NCBI RefSeq assembly: GCF_015672735.1
Contig: NZ_JADABY010000066.1
Span: forward strand, 1-58,983
From: Citrobacter sp. Res13-Sevr-PEB04-36
GTDB lineage: Bacteria; Pseudomonadota; Gammaproteobacteria; Enterobacterales; Enterobacteriaceae
Direction: 5' to 3'
Length of the DNA: 58,983 nt
Of the stretch, positions 39,788 through 50,186 are shown piece after piece (position 1 is the stretch's first letter; every line of letters begins with the position of its first letter). The position numbers were made by a program, and so were the translations under genes. The notes beneath the pieces were generated by a model that saw only the letters and a list, made by a program, of their open reading frames with translations, ran no database searches and was not told the DNA's origin.

Positions 39788-41304
39788 CGCAGGCAATAAT
39801 GTTGCAGGGAACGGCATCTGATGTAGGCAAAAGCGTATTAGTCGCCGGGCTGTGTCGTATTTTTTATCAGGATGGACGACGTACCGCGCCGTTCAAATCG
39901 CAGAACATGGCGCTGAACTCGGGAATTACACCTGAGGGAAAAGAGATGGGGCGCGCGCAAATTTTCCAGGCTGAAGCAGCAGGCATCATCCCGGATGTGC
40001 GTATGAATCCGGTGCTATTGAAACCGACCAGCGACCGCAAAGCGCAGGTAGTGCTGATGGGTAAGGTGGCGACCGATATGGATGCGGTAAGCTACCACGA
40101 GTACAAACCGCGTCTGCGTGAGCAGATTATTTCGGTTTATAACAGCCTGGCGCAGGAATTTGACGTCATTGTGCTGGAAGGGGCGGGAAGCCCGGCTGAA
40201 ATTAACCTGCGCGATCGCGATATCGTCAACATGGGGATGGCGGAGATGGCGCAGTGCCCGGTTGTGCTGGTGGCAGATATCGATCGCGGTGGCGTGTTTG
40301 CCTCGATTTACGGCACGCTGGCGCTGCTGCATGACCATGAACGCGCGCGCGTAAAAGGCGTGATTATCAATAAATTTCGTGGTGATGTGGCGCTGCTCTA
40401 TTCCGGAATTGAACAAATTGAAGCGCTGACCGGCGTTCCCGTACTCGGCGTGATGCCGTGGCTGGATGTCGATCTCGAAGATGAAGACGGCGTCGCGCTG
40501 CAAAAAGGGAAGTATTTACGCACTGACAAACGCGATATCGACATTGCTGTGGTGCAACTGCCGCATATTTCCAACTTTACGGATTTCAATGCGCTGGCCG
40601 CACAGCCGGATGTTCGGGTGCGCTATGTTCGCCATCCGGAAGAGCTGGCGGGCGTCGACCTGGTGATTCTGCCGGGCAGCAAAAATACGCTCGGTGATTT
40701 GGTCTGGCTTCGCGAAAGCGGCATGGCGCACAGCGTGTTGCAGTTACACCGTCAGAACGTGCCGGTAGTAGGAATTTGCGGTGGCTATCAGATGCTCGGC
40801 GAGACCATTATTGATGACGTGGAGTCGGGGCTGGGTACGCTGCCAGGTCTGGGCCTGCTTGATACCGTGACCCATTTTGCCCAGCACAAAACCACGACCC
40901 AGGTTGAAGGGCAAATGTCGGCCACGCTGCCGGACTGGCTGGCCGACGCTGCCGGGTTATCCGTTCGTGGTTATGAAATTCACATGGGCGAAACGGCGTT
41001 ATCCGGCGAGTGTCGGTCGGTGATGACACTGCAAAAAGACGGCGGTAACGTCGCGGACGGCGCGGTGACTCACGACGGTTTGGTGTTCGGCACTTATCTC
41101 CACGGTCTGTTTGATAGCGATGATTTCACCCGTGCGCTGGTGAATGGCCTGCGGGTACGTAAAGGGTTGGCACCACTGGATTCAACCTTCCATTACGCGC
41201 AATATAAATCACAGCAGTTTGATCTGCTGGCGGATGCGATGCGGCAACACATCGATATTGAGAAAATTTATACCATCATGCAGCAACACCGGGAGCCAGT
41301 ATGA
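39784..41304 (+). CDS. cbiP: Adenosylcobyric acid synthase CbiP
   Basis: Amidates side chains b, d, e and g of adenosylcobyrinate diamide with glutamine and ATP. The 506 residues start with a P-loop region [18 protein letters not shown], continue through [11 protein letters not shown], and end in a class I amidotransferase domain with the nucleophile in [13 protein letters not shown] and the histidine in YEIHMGET. The start at 39784 is preceded by aaggagg and overlaps cbiO; the frame is open 11 codons earlier. Confidence 0.96.
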   Translation: MTQAIMLQGTASDVGKSVLVAGLCRIFYQDGRRTAPFKSQNMALNSGITPEGKEMGRAQIFQAEAAGIIPDVRMNPVLLKPTSDRKAQVVLMGKVATDMDAVSYHEYKPRLREQIISVYNSLAQEFDVIVLEGAGSPAEINLRDRDIVNMGMAEMAQCPVVLVADIDRGGVFASIYGTLALLHDHERARVKGVIINKFRGDVALLYSGIEQIEALTGVPVLGVMPWLDVDLEDEDGVALQKGKYLRTDKRDIDIAVVQLPHISNFTDFNALAAQPDVRVRYVRHPEELAGVDLVILPGSKNTLGDLVWLRESGMAHSVLQLHRQNVPVVGICGGYQMLGETIIDDVESGLGTLPGLGLLDTVTHFAQHKTTTQVEGQMSATLPDWLADAAGLSVRGYEIHMGETALSGECRSVMTLQKDGGNVADGAVTHDGLVFGTYLHGLFDSDDFTRALVNGLRVRKGLAPLDSTFHYAQYKSQQFDLLADAMRQHIDIEKIYTIMQQHREPV

Positions 41305-41846
41305 TGATTCTGGTTACCGGCGGCGCCCGTAGCGGCAAGAGCCGTCACGCTGAGGCGCTGATCGCGGATTCCCCGAACGTGCTGTATATCGCGACGTCGC
41401 AAATTTTCGATGAGGAGATGGCGGCGCGAATTCAGCACCATCGCGATGGGCGTCCCGCGCACTGGCGTACAGCCGAGCGCTGGCAACATCTTGATGAGCT
41501 GATTACAGCCGAGAACGATCCGCACGAGGCGATTTTACTGGAATGCATCACCACGATGGTGACCAACCAGCTGTTTGCGCTAGGCGGCGACAGCTCACCG
41601 GATGGCTGGGACTACGCCGCAATGGAGCAATCCATTGAGGATGAGATCCGAGTGCTGATTGACGCTTGTCAGCGTTGCCCGGCAACAGTCGTGCTGGTCA
41701 CTAACGAAGTGGGGATGGGGATTGTTCCGGAAAATCGTCTGGCGCGGCATTTTCGCGATATTGCCGGACGGGTAAACCAGCGTCTGGCGGCTGTGGCAGA
41801 TGAGGTCTGGCTGGTGGTATCTGGAATTGGAGTCAAAATTAAATGA
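41301..41846 (+). CDS. cobU: Cobinamide kinase / guanylyltransferase CobU
   Basis: Bifunctional enzyme that phosphorylates adenosylcobinamide and then transfers GMP to form adenosylcobinamide-GDP. The P-loop is [12 protein letters not shown] (residues 7-18), and His46 in IQHHRDG is the residue that carries GMP in the Salmonella enzyme. The 181 residues match the family length. It overlaps cbiP and cobS by four bases each. Confidence 0.96.
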   Translation: MMILVTGGARSGKSRHAEALIADSPNVLYIATSQIFDEEMAARIQHHRDGRPAHWRTAERWQHLDELITAENDPHEAILLECITTMVTNQLFALGGDSSPDGWDYAAMEQSIEDEIRVLIDACQRCPATVVLVTNEVGMGIVPENRLARHFRDIAGRVNQRLAAVADEVWLVVSGIGVKIK

Positions 41847-42586
41847 GTAAGTTGTTTTGGGCAATGCTCTCTTTTATCAGCCGCTTGCCCGTTCCGGCGC
41901 GCTGGTCGCAAGGACTGGATTTCGAACAGTTTTCCCGCGGCATTGTCATGTTCCCGCTGATTGGCGTGGTGTTAGGAGGGCTGACAGGACTGGTCTTCAT
42001 GGCCTTGCAAGCCTGGTGTGGTATTCCACTGGCGGCACTCTTTAGCGTGTTGGCATTGGCACTGTTAACCGGTGGTTTTCATCTTGACGGTCTGGCGGAT
42101 ACCTGTGACGGCGTGTTTTCTGCACGTCGGCGCGAACGGATGCTGGAAATAATGCGCGACAGCCGCCTGGGGACCCACGGCGGACTGGCACTGATCTTTG
42201 TTCTGTTGGCTAAAGTGCTGGTGGTGAGTGAACTGGCTCTACGCGGAACGCCAATGCTGGCTGCGCTGGCAGCAGCCTGCGTGGCGGGGCGTGGAACTGC
42301 GGTTTTGCTGATGTACCGGCATCGTTATGCCCGCGAAGAAGGGCTGGGAAATGTCTTTATAGGCAAAGTAACCGGACGACAAACCTGCGTCACGTTGGGG
42401 TTCGCGGCAATACTCGCCGCCGTGCTGCTTCCCGGCATGCGTGGAGTGGCGGCTCTGGTCGTCACGATAGTGGCAATTTTCATTCTTGGGCAATTACTAA
42501 AACGCACATTGGGCGGACAAACCGGCGATACGCTTGGGGCGGCCATCGAACTTGGCGAGTTGATCTTCTTACTGGCTCTGCTTTGA
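41843..42586 (+). CDS. cobS: Cobalamin synthase CobS
   Basis: Integral membrane enzyme that joins adenosylcobinamide-GDP with alpha-ribazole phosphate in the last assembly step. The 247 residues are mostly hydrophobic and include the acidic motif [18 protein letters not shown] near residue 75, typical of the family's magnesium site, and [16 protein letters not shown]. Confidence 0.95.
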   Translation: MSKLFWAMLSFISRLPVPARWSQGLDFEQFSRGIVMFPLIGVVLGGLTGLVFMALQAWCGIPLAALFSVLALALLTGGFHLDGLADTCDGVFSARRRERMLEIMRDSRLGTHGGLALIFVLLAKVLVVSELALRGTPMLAALAAACVAGRGTAVLLMYRHRYAREEGLGNVFIGKVTGRQTCVTLGFAAILAAVLLPGMRGVAALVVTIVAIFILGQLLKRTLGGQTGDTLGAAIELGELIFLLALL

Positions 42587-42611
42587 TCCAGTCAACACAT
42601 TGAGAACCCTT

Positions 42612-43676
42612 ATGCAGACTTTATCCGCTTTACTCCACGCGATCCCTACACCCGATAGTGCTGCGATGTTGCGTGCACAGCAGCATATTGATGGCTTACT
42701 TAAACCACCGGGCAGCCTTGGACGTCTTGAGTCCCTGGCCGTGCAACTCGCCGGTATGCCAGGCCTGAAGGGCGTGCCGCGCGTGGGGAGAAAAGCGATG
42801 CTGGTGATGTGCGCCGATCACGGCGTCTGGGATGAAGGTGTGGCCGTTTCGCCGAAAGTGGTTACGGCGATTCAGGCGGCAAATATGACGCGTGGCACGA
42901 CCGGTGTCTGCGTGCTGGCGGCCCAGGCTGGCGCGAAGGTTCATGTGATTGATGTGGGGATTGATGCTGATCTAATCCCCGGCGTGGTGAATATGCGCGT
43001 TGCGCGCGGCTGCGGCAATATTGCTGAAGGCCCTGCAATGAGTCGTTCTCAGGCCGAGGAGTTGCTTCTGGAAGTGATGCGCTACACCCGAGAGCTGGCG
43101 GAAGAGGGCGTCACGCTGTTTGGCGTGGGTGAACTGGGGATGGCTAATACCACGCCTGCGGCGGCGATTGTCAGCGTACTGACCGGCAGTGATGCTGAAG
43201 ATGTGGTGGGTATTGGCGCTAACCTGCCACTTTCTCGTGTGGCTAACAAGGTAGACGTTGTTCGTCGGGCAATTGCCGTCAATCAGCCGGATCGTAATGA
43301 CGGTATTGATGTGCTGGCTAAGGTAGGCGGGTTTGATCTTGTCGGTATGGCAGGTGTGATGTTAGGTGCGGCCTCCTGCGGTCTACCAGTGTTGCTGGAT
43401 GGGTTCCTCTCGTACTCCGCTGCGCTGGCAGCCTGCCAGATTGCACCGCAGATTAAGCCGTATCTGATCCCATCGCACTTCTCCGCTGAGAAGGGTGCCT
43501 GCACCGCGCTGGCGCATCTGGAACTGGACCCGTATCTCAATATGGGCATGCGCTTAGGTGAGGGCAGCGGCGCTGCACTGGCGATGCCGATTGTCGAGGC
43601 CGCCTGCGCTATGTACAACAATATGGGACATTTAGCCGCCAGCAATATTGTACTTCCGGACGGTAAGGAAGCCTAG
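42612..43676 (+). CDS. cobT: Nicotinate-nucleotide-dimethylbenzimidazole phosphoribosyltransferase CobT
   Basis: Activates the lower ligand base by forming alpha-ribazole phosphate from nicotinate mononucleotide. The start at 42612 ([12 protein letters not shown]) gives 354 residues; the open frame begins four codons earlier. Glu317 in [12 protein letters not shown] is the catalytic base of the Salmonella enzyme and is at the same number here. Other conserved parts are [10 protein letters not shown] and [17 protein letters not shown]. It is the last gene of the cbi-cob operon. Confidence 0.96.
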   Translation: MQTLSALLHAIPTPDSAAMLRAQQHIDGLLKPPGSLGRLESLAVQLAGMPGLKGVPRVGRKAMLVMCADHGVWDEGVAVSPKVVTAIQAANMTRGTTGVCVLAAQAGAKVHVIDVGIDADLIPGVVNMRVARGCGNIAEGPAMSRSQAEELLLEVMRYTRELAEEGVTLFGVGELGMANTTPAAAIVSVLTGSDAEDVVGIGANLPLSRVANKVDVVRRAIAVNQPDRNDGIDVLAKVGGFDLVGMAGVMLGAASCGLPVLLDGFLSYSAALAACQIAPQIKPYLIPSHFSAEKGACTALAHLELDPYLNMGMRLGEGSGAALAMPIVEAACAMYNNMGHLAASNIVLPDGKEA

Positions 43677-43686
43677 TCAAGCCGTA

Positions 43687-43704
43687 CCCCGCTCAACGGC
43701 GGGG
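43687..43704 (+). terminator. Hairpin after cobT
   Basis: A six-base-pair GC stem (ccccgc / gcgggg, loop tcaacg) begins 11 bases after cobT. The following ctctcgtcgt is only weakly T-rich, so this is a probable but not textbook terminator of the cob operon. Confidence 0.5.
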
Positions 43705-43783
43705 CTCTCGTCGTAACCCCCCGTTAAACAGATAAAAAAGCTATAATTAACGGATAGCTGCTGCGGCGAAGGAAAGGACAATG

Positions 43784-44710
43784 ATGCGTCGTGTAAAACT
43801 GTTGTGTTCACTTATCATGTTGCTGGCCTGTCAGGGAGCGCAGGCGGTGAGTTATCCGTTGCCGCCAGAGGGCAGTCGTCTGGTCGGTAGTCCGCTGACT
43901 ATTACGGTTCCGCCAGCTAATACGCAACCGCTGGAGGCATTTGCTGCGCAGTATGGGCAAGGGCTGAGCAATATGCTGGAAGCTAATCCGGGCGTGGATG
44001 TCTATTTGCCGAAATCGGGTTCTACGCTGGTGGTGCCACAGCAGGTTATTTTGCCGGATACCGTGCGTGAGGGCATCGTTATTAACGTTGCAGAAATGCG
44101 ACTTTACTATTACCCCAAAGACAGCAGTACGGTTGAAATTTTACCTATTGGGATTGGTCAGGCGGGGAGAGAAACGCCGCGCAACTGGGTGACGACGGTA
44201 GAGCGCAAGCAGGAGGCACCCAGCTGGACGCCAACTGCGAATACTCGCCGGGAATACGCCGCACGTGGGGAGAGCTTGCCTGCGTTTGTTCCGGCCGGGC
44301 CGGAAAATCCGATGGGGTTGTACGCCATTTATATCGGTAAGCTGTACGCTATTCACGGCACTAATGCCAATTTCGGAATTGGGCTGCGGGTAAGTCAGGG
44401 CTGTATTCGCCTGCGCAATGACGATATTAAATACCTGTTTGATACCGTGCCGGTGGGAACTCGGGTTCAACTTATCGACCGACCGGTGAAATACAGTACC
44501 GAGCCAGACGGTAGTCGCTGGGTTGAAGTTCATGAACCGCTGTCACGCAACCGCAGCGAATATGAGTCGGATAAAAAAATCCCGCTGCCGGTCACGCCAG
44601 CGTTACGCAGTTTTGTGACCGGAGAGGGGGTGGACGTCAGTCGCGCCAATGCGACGCTGGAACGCCGCTCCGGGATGCCGGTGAATATCAGCCAGGTGCA
44701 GAAATTCTAA
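43784..44710 (+). CDS. erfK: L,D-transpeptidase ErfK (LdtA)
   Basis: Periplasmic L,D-transpeptidase that attaches Braun lipoprotein to peptidoglycan. It has a signal peptide ending near AQA (residues 18-21), a LysM-like segment (about residues 46-85) and the YkuD catalytic domain, with the His of [11 protein letters not shown] and nucleophile Cys207 in [12 protein letters not shown] used the second of two adjacent ATGs (43781, 43784) because the ribosome site ggaaagg lies very close to the first; 308 residues result. Salmonella has the same gene next to cobT. Confidence 0.94.
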   Translation: MRRVKLLCSLIMLLACQGAQAVSYPLPPEGSRLVGSPLTITVPPANTQPLEAFAAQYGQGLSNMLEANPGVDVYLPKSGSTLVVPQQVILPDTVREGIVINVAEMRLYYYPKDSSTVEILPIGIGQAGRETPRNWVTTVERKQEAPSWTPTANTRREYAARGESLPAFVPAGPENPMGLYAIYIGKLYAIHGTNANFGIGLRVSQGCIRLRNDDIKYLFDTVPVGTRVQLIDRPVKYSTEPDGSRWVEVHEPLSRNRSEYESDKKIPLPVTPALRSFVTGEGVDVSRANATLERRSGMPVNISQVQKF

Positions 44711-44719
44711 TCATCACCT

Positions 44720-44752
44720 CACGCGGCCTTTACGTTATCGTCAGGCCGCGTG
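44720..44752. terminator. Bidirectional terminator between erfK and the iron transporter genes
   Basis: A perfect 10-base-pair stem (cacgcggcct 44720-44729 with aggccgcgtg 44743-44752) lies between convergent genes and is followed on the plus strand by cttcgttt. The last codons and stop of the ABC ATPase gene (minus strand) lie inside the right arm. Confidence 0.75.
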
Positions 44753-45415
44753 CTTCGTTTGAAACTGCCCCTTTTTCACAAAGCCAATATGGTCTGCCAT
44801 CAACTGCGCTTCATGTTCACTGTGGGTGACCAGCAGTGCCGTTTGTCCGGCTGCGCGCAAAATATCGCGCACCTCGCTACCCAGGCGCTCGCGGGTGCTC
44901 TTATCCAGGCTGGAAAACGGTTCATCCAGCAGTAAGATGTCTGGATGCGGAGCCAGGGCGCGGGCCAGGGCGATACGCTGCTGCTGCCCGCCGGAAAGCT
45001 CATGAGGGTAATGGCTGGCGTGGCTGTGCAATTCCACCATTTTTAACAGCTCGGCGACTCTGGCCTGTTGTGCGTCTCGCGGCAGGCGGCGCAAACCAAA
45101 GGCCACGTTTTGTTGGGCCGTCAGATGTGGGAATAACGCATATTCCTGAAACACCATGCCGACATGACGTTTTTCCGGCGGCAGATGCACGCCAGGGCCA
45201 GCAACCCGCCGCTGTGAAACATAAATCTCTCCGCGCTGCAGCCGTTCAAATCCGGCGACTGCGCGCAGAACTGTGGTCTTGCCACAGCCGGACGCTCCCA
45301 GCAGGCAGGCGATTTCGCCTTTGCGCACCGACATTGAAAAGCCAGTCAGCACCGATTGCTGACTGTTGCCGTAGGCAACATGTACATCCTGGAGTCGTAA
45401 CGCGATTTCTGACAT
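44741..45415 (-). CDS. Ferric iron ABC transporter ATP-binding protein
   Basis: Nucleotide-binding subunit of an FbpC/SfuC-type importer. It has Walker A GASGCGKTTVLRA, the signature LSGGQQQRIALARAL and Walker B ILLLDEPFSSLD. I placed the start at 45415 (MSEIALRLQDV), ten bases after the permease gene and preceded by agagag; a GTG at 45433 would overlap the permease gene and add six residues. The 224-residue product is shorter than the roughly 350 residues of FbpC or PotA, lacking the C-terminal regulatory domain. Its role is inferred from the neighbours. Confidence 0.88.
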   Translation of the reverse strand: MSEIALRLQDVHVAYGNSQQSVLTGFSMSVRKGEIACLLGASGCGKTTVLRAVAGFERLQRGEIYVSQRRVAGPGVHLPPEKRHVGMVFQEYALFPHLTAQQNVAFGLRRLPRDAQQARVAELLKMVELHSHASHYPHELSGGQQQRIALARALAPHPDILLLDEPFSSLDKSTRERLGSEVRDILRAAGQTALLVTHSEHEAQLMADHIGFVKKGQFQTKHAA

Positions 45416-45425
45416 TGTTGCTCTC

Positions 45426-47114
45426 TTAACCACGGCGCGTCATCTGCTGACGTACCAACAAAATAACCGGTAATGTGCCCGCCAAAACAATCATTAGCGC
45501 GGCAATGGCCCCTTCTTCGTAGGTTCCTCGCGCCGCTTCGGCATACAGCAGCGTGGCCAGCGTTTCAAAGTCTACCGGGCGTAGCAGCAGGGTGGTGGGC
45601 AACTCTTTCATCGCATCGGCAAACACCAGCAATGCACTGCTTACTAACGCCGGGCGCAGCAGAGGGAAATGCACGCGGGCAAAGGTCCCGGCACCATTCT
45701 CTCCCAGCAAACGTGAGGCTTGTTCAAGGGACGGGGGAATGCGGCCCAGGCCGGAATCCAGCGCGCCGATGGCGATGGCCTGAAAACGCATCGCACAGCA
45801 AATAATCAGCAAGATACCGGCAGACATCAGCGGTAAGCTGCGCATATCGAGCAGATCGGCCAGCCAGCGGTCAACTGCCATCGCCGGGGGAAGAAAACCA
45901 ATTGCCAGAATAGTGCCAGGCACCGCGTAACCTAACGACGCCAGACGCATTACGCCGCGACGAAAGCCGGGCATAGCGTTGTCTGCCGCGCTGTGGCGTG
46001 CGCTCCACGCCACCAGCATGCTGACGCATATCACCACCAGCGTGGTGCCGGCTGCCAGCGATAGTGTGTTTTGCAACGCAGAAAGTAACGACGCAGACAG
46101 CGGGTTCTCATCACCTAACCGTTTGGCGCTCTCCCACATTAAAAACAATACCGGGGCCAGGAATCCCAGTACGACCGGGAGCGAAATGATGGCGCCGAGC
46201 AGCCAACCGCGCCAGCCATGCACGCGCGTGGGCTGAATTTCTCGCAGGCTACGGCTGCTGAATCCTTGTTTTCTGCGACCGTAAAATTCCAGCGTCAGAA
46301 TAAAGAAGATAAACATCAGCATCATGCAGGCGATTTGTGCCGCAGCGGATAGATCAGAGCGCGAGATCCACGTGGTATATACGGTAACGGTTAAGGTCTG
46401 TACCCCAAGGAATTCCGACGCGCCAATATCATTTAGCGTTTCCAGCAGCGCCAGGCTGATCCCAACCGCCAGCGCCGGGCGGGCCATTGGCAGGGCGACG
46501 CGAAAAAAGGTTCCGCTGGCGCTGCAACCCAGCGTACGTGCGGCTTCCAGCAGATGCGCCGGCTGGCTGATAAACATCGCGCGGGTGGTCAGATAAACAT
46601 ATGGATACAGCACTAAACCGAGCAGCAGGATCGCGCCGGAAAGGGAGCGTAAATCCGGCAAGCGGAACTGTCGTGGGCTGTCAAAACCGAGTAAAAAACG
46701 GATGAAGGTTTGCAGTGGGCCAATGGGGTGCAGTAAATCGAGCCAGGCAAAGGCCACGATATAGGTCGGCATCGCCAGTGGCAACAGTAGTGCCCAGCTT
46801 AGTATTTTGCGCCCGGGGAAGTCCCATGCAGTGACCGCCCACGCGCTGCCAACGCCAATCACGCCAACCATGACCGCGACGCCCGCCAGCAACAGTACGG
46901 TGTTTTTTAACGCGGAGGGCAGCACCCAGGTGATGAGATTATCCCAGTGGGATAAATCAGCCTGCGTGGCCTGCCAGATGAGCGCCACAATCGGGGTCAG
47001 GACGCCGAGTGCAACACACAGGGCGCCAAGATGTAATGGCGTTAATAATGACTGCGGCCCGGAAACCAGGCCGCGTAACATCGGAAGCAACAGCGGTTTA
47101 TTGATCGAATCCAA
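45426..47114 (-). CDS. Ferric iron ABC transporter permease (FbpB/SfuB type)
   Basis: A 562-residue inner-membrane protein made of two homologous halves with about six helices each, the layout of FbpB, SfuB and AfuB. Each half carries an EAA-type loop that contacts the ATPase (LLEAARTLGCSASGTFFRVALPMARPAL in the first, and the region SLEQASRLLGENGAG in the second). It overlaps the binding-protein gene by 17 bases. With the ATPase and binding protein it forms a complete importer. Confidence 0.9.
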   Translation of the reverse strand: MDSINKPLLLPMLRGLVSGPQSLLTPLHLGALCVALGVLTPIVALIWQATQADLSHWDNLITWVLPSALKNTVLLLAGVAVMVGVIGVGSAWAVTAWDFPGRKILSWALLLPLAMPTYIVAFAWLDLLHPIGPLQTFIRFLLGFDSPRQFRLPDLRSLSGAILLLGLVLYPYVYLTTRAMFISQPAHLLEAARTLGCSASGTFFRVALPMARPALAVGISLALLETLNDIGASEFLGVQTLTVTVYTTWISRSDLSAAAQIACMMLMFIFFILTLEFYGRRKQGFSSRSLREIQPTRVHGWRGWLLGAIISLPVVLGFLAPVLFLMWESAKRLGDENPLSASLLSALQNTLSLAAGTTLVVICVSMLVAWSARHSAADNAMPGFRRGVMRLASLGYAVPGTILAIGFLPPAMAVDRWLADLLDMRSLPLMSAGILLIICCAMRFQAIAIGALDSGLGRIPPSLEQASRLLGENGAGTFARVHFPLLRPALVSSALLVFADAMKELPTTLLLRPVDFETLATLLYAEAARGTYEEGAIAALMIVLAGTLPVILLVRQQMTRRG

Positions 47115-48135
47115 CTTTATCTACCAGCAGACTAGCTTGTTTACGGTACTTCACGATTTCGGTTAACGGGATCTTGTCGACGTCGATTTCACCGATAGTA
47201 GCGCTGATAACCGGGTCGAGCGTTACCCCCTTCAGTACCGGGTATTCAAAGTTCGCTTTCGCGTACTGCTGCTGGGCAGGTGCGGAAACCAGATATTCCA
47301 TCAGCTTAACGGCATCAGCTTTATTGGGCGCATAACGAGCCACGGCAGCCCCGCTGATATTGACGTGGGTACCGCCTTTCTCAAAGGTCGGTTTCACTAC
47401 TTTAATAGCATCGCCCCACTGACGCGCATCGCTGCCTTCTTTGGCATTTTTCATATGACCGACGTAATAGGAGTTGGCGAGGCCAATATCACAAATTCCG
47501 CCGAGGATATCACGGGCAACATCACGGTCGCCGCCGGTCGCTTTACGCGCCAGGTTTGCCTTCACGCCGCGCAGCCACTCTTCCGTTTTGGCTTCTCCGT
47601 GGTGGGCAATCATGGCGGCAATTAGTGCAGTATTATACGGATGCTGTCCGGAACGAATACAGACTTTGCCTTTGTATTCCGGGCTTGCGAGCTGCTCATA
47701 ATGCCAGTTGTCAATAGGCATTGATTTCTTGGCGTAGAGCACGCGTGCGCGCATGGAAAGCGCAAACCACTGGTTATCTGCACCGCGAAGATTAGCTGGA
47801 ATGGCGGCTTTCAACGCATCAGATTCTACCGGTTGCGTTACGCCCGCTTCGACTAAATCGATGAGGTTACCGGCATCAACGGTCATTAGCAGGTCGGCAG
47901 GGGAGTTTTTCCCTTCCGCTTTGACGCGTTCAAGCATGCCATCCTTGATATACACCGTGCTCACTTTTATGCCGCTGGTTTTTGTCCAGCTATCGAGCAG
48001 GGGTTGGATCAGGCCCGGTTCTCGGGTGGTGTACAGCGTTAACGTATCCTGCGCGAAAGCCGGCAGGCTGACGGAGAGGACCAGGGCAGATGCAAGCGTA
48101 ATACGGCGCAGTCCGGTGCGAGGCAGAGCATTCAT
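47098..48135 (-). CDS. Periplasmic ferric iron-binding protein (FbpA/SfuA type)
   Basis: A 345-residue extracellular solute-binding protein with a signal peptide cleaved near AFA (residues 26-28) and the bacterial transferrin-like fold. The opening strand DTLTLYTTREPGLIQPLLDSW and the tyrosine pair in GLANSYYVGHM are typical ferric-ion ligands of FbpA-class proteins. It is first in its three-gene operon, and a candidate Fur box lies upstream, so iron limitation should induce it. A different metal or an organophosphonate ligand is less likely. Confidence 0.9.
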   Translation of the reverse strand: MNALPRTGLRRITLASALVLSVSLPAFAQDTLTLYTTREPGLIQPLLDSWTKTSGIKVSTVYIKDGMLERVKAEGKNSPADLLMTVDAGNLIDLVEAGVTQPVESDALKAAIPANLRGADNQWFALSMRARVLYAKKSMPIDNWHYEQLASPEYKGKVCIRSGQHPYNTALIAAMIAHHGEAKTEEWLRGVKANLARKATGGDRDVARDILGGICDIGLANSYYVGHMKNAKEGSDARQWGDAIKVVKPTFEKGGTHVNISGAAVARYAPNKADAVKLMEYLVSAPAQQQYAKANFEYPVLKGVTLDPVISATIGEIDVDKIPLTEIVKYRKQASLLVDKVGFDQ

Positions 48136-48205
48136 CGTTTATATCCCAGAGTAATTGGAACGGACAGTGACCCGAGCTGGCGCTCGTTCTTTTAGCTTGC
48201 GTACA

Positions 48206-48224
48206 ATAAATGATAATCACTAGC
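48206..48224. promoter_or_regulatory. Candidate Fur box upstream of the iron transporter operon
   Basis: The 19-base segment beginning ataaatgataatcac matches 14 of 19 positions of the Fur consensus, including the run AATGATAATCA with one change. It lies about 70 bases before the binding-protein start, a normal promoter distance, and the genes are of the ferric iron type. Confidence 0.7.
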
Positions 48225-48372
48225 ACTTACAACAATGGCAAAGTTTAAACGATTTACATTTACATAACTTTAAGCAATGGTGTGATGTGGTGATTAACAG
48301 GGGAGATTGGGTAAGCGGAGAGGTGGTGAAACTCCCCGCTTCTGGGATAGTAACTGTAAAAGGAGCGAATAT

Positions 48373-49434
48373 TTATCGGTGCGATTTTTGTGACAGGGTT
48401 TCATCCATAATCGCATTAACCTGCGCCATTACTGCACCTGCATTTTTGACACCCCTCTCTTCCTGCTCTTTGACCCACCTTTCTTGCGCCGCCCGGTAAC
48501 GGGTAGAGTCTTCCCATTGCGTGACCTCTTGGGGTTGCATAACACGCACTGTGGCTCCGGCCTGGCGTAAATCATCTATCTGGATGTTAAAGCTGTTGTT
48601 CATCACCGAGCCCAGGGCGTGATACGCCGTTTCAGCCGCACGTTGAATGGCGGCCCGATCCTCATCAGAAAGCGCGTCCCAGGTCTGTTTATTCATTGCC
48701 AGAATGTAAAGATGTCCCAGCCATAGCTCTTTGGCGAGAAGCACATTGGGTGCAAACTGATACGCCTTCAGATCGTAGCCGCTGTCCACGTTCAGCATCA
48801 TGCCATCGATTGCACCGGTTTTTAGCGCGTTATAGGTCTCTTCTCCCCAGGGCATAGTCACCGGTTTAGCCCCGGCGTTTTGCAGAAAATCACGGTGCCA
48901 GAAGCTGGCGGAGCGCCATGTCCCACCCTTGATATTACTCAGGGTAGTCATGGGCCTGGCGCTAAAAAAGGCCAGTGGATAGCCGGTGGCAAGAAAAATA
49001 CTCACCACATTATTTTTCTCAAGTTCTGCCTGGAATGCCGGAATGTCAGCGTAGACGTGGCGGAAGAAGGCCACCTGCTGCTCACCGGCAGGGCCGACGG
49101 GAAAGCTTTTAAAGATCTGATTCAGGGGCAGCGCGTCGGCGGTGTATTCAGGCACGACAATCGCCATATCTACCTTTCGTTCACTACCGACGTTGCGTAA
49201 CGCATTGTAGCTGTTACTGAGCTCTCCGCCCCAGTGCGCCTCTATTTTCAGGTGTCCGTTTGACTCTTTCTCAATGGCTGGGAAGAGTACATCGTTGAGG
49301 AAGTGAGTGCGCATCCCACCCAGCGGTTCATGATCACTGTAGGTCAAGGTTTGCGTAGCCGAAACCGTGGTCGGTAGCAGCAGGGCGACGAACAGCATTG
49401 CCAGATATTTTCCCGATGTTTTTTGGGTGCACAT
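48373..49434 (-). CDS. TRAP-type (DctP family) substrate-binding protein, no membrane partners
   Basis: A 353-residue periplasmic binding protein with signal peptide ending near VSA (residues 24-26). It has the DctP-family features LTYSDHEPLGGMRTHFLNDVLFPAIEKESNGHLKIEAHWGGELS and the selectivity region RSASFWHRDFLQNAGAKPVTMPWGEETYNALKTGAIDGM, where an arginine normally binds the carboxylate of the ligand. No DctQ or DctM membrane gene is next to it, so it must use distant partners or act as a sensor. It follows the SnoaL-like gene by 52 bases. The ribosome site is aaagga. Ligand unknown. Confidence 0.85.
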   Translation of the reverse strand: MCTQKTSGKYLAMLFVALLLPTTVSATQTLTYSDHEPLGGMRTHFLNDVLFPAIEKESNGHLKIEAHWGGELSNSYNALRNVGSERKVDMAIVVPEYTADALPLNQIFKSFPVGPAGEQQVAFFRHVYADIPAFQAELEKNNVVSIFLATGYPLAFFSARPMTTLSNIKGGTWRSASFWHRDFLQNAGAKPVTMPWGEETYNALKTGAIDGMMLNVDSGYDLKAYQFAPNVLLAKELWLGHLYILAMNKQTWDALSDEDRAAIQRAAETAYHALGSVMNNSFNIQIDDLRQAGATVRVMQPQEVTQWEDSTRYRAAQERWVKEQEERGVKNAGAVMAQVNAIMDETLSQKSHR

Positions 49435-49486
49435 ACATTTCCTTTGTGTTGCGGAGGTGATGAAGAGCCAACGGCGGACTAAGTTG

Positions 49487-50077
49487 TCAGGCCGTCTGGC
49501 TAGCTAACCAGCGTGTACCGCTCGTTTTCATTTGTTGTTCGAGAATACTGCCACGGGTGGCAAAGACGCGCTGCACCGGAAAGCCGCTTTTTTCCAGCAG
49601 GTAAGCCAGCGCGGCGTATTCACGTGGATATTTCTCCACCACATTTTGGTCAATCGCGACCACACCGAGCGGAAAGGTAAAGCTGGCCATATCGTAAATG
49701 CTTTGGCGATGGAACAGTTTCCATACGCCATTGCGTTTTTCTGCCATATCATAGAAACGGTTATGACCAATGCAGCCCAGATTCAGCTTAACGTTCTCGC
49801 CGATAATCATTGCGTTGGTTTCAACAATTGCCCTCGTTGCGTTGGCATTGAAAGTCACCACTGGCGTGCCAATCAGATGTTTGGTGCACACATCTGACGC
49901 TCCCATTCGTATTGAGCCATCAACGAAATCGCTGGCGAGGCCTTCAAACCAGGTGATCTCGATGGTGCCGTCCGGGTGAAAAAGATTACGCAGTTGCTCC
50001 CATTCTCCCAGATCGCGGTGCATCCAGCCGGTGAGAAGATCGGTGATTTGTAGGCGGTCGTCCAAATAATTTTGCAT
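49487..50077 (-). CDS. SnoaL-like (NTF2-fold) protein, function unknown
   Basis: A 196-residue protein of the SnoaL_4-like NTF2 superfamily, which contains dehydratases and dehydrochlorinases such as LinA and BaiE. The N-terminal pattern LDDRLQITDLLTGWMHRDLGEWEQLRNLF followed by HPDG is characteristic, and the C-terminal extension resembles relatives with a WL-(A/S) ending. I chose the start at 50077 (MQNYLDDR) with ggag upstream; the frame is open 27 codons earlier. It has no signal peptide. It is divergent from a LysR gene and co-directional with a binding protein, suggesting a small catabolic unit. The substrate is not known. Confidence 0.8.
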   Translation of the reverse strand: MQNYLDDRLQITDLLTGWMHRDLGEWEQLRNLFHPDGTIEITWFEGLASDFVDGSIRMGASDVCTKHLIGTPVVTFNANATRAIVETNAMIIGENVKLNLGCIGHNRFYDMAEKRNGVWKLFHRQSIYDMASFTFPLGVVAIDQNVVEKYPREYAALAYLLEKSGFPVQRVFATRGSILEQQMKTSGTRWLASQTA

Positions 50078-50186
50078 AACATGTACTCCGGTATGGGATT
50101 GGATTTCAGTTTCACCGCCAATGGAGATAAACTCAAATAGATAGATGTGACTGATCAATCATTTTATTTGATGACGGAGTAACGAT
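50078..50186. promoter_or_regulatory. Divergent promoter region between the SnoaL-like gene and lysR
   Basis: The 109-base gap between the two divergent starts has AT-rich stretches (ctcaaatagatagatgtgactgatcaatcattttatttgatg region) and an inverted ATTGATCAGT-like patch (tgatca at about 50152). A LysR-type protein typically binds such a region and controls both sides. Confidence 0.55.
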
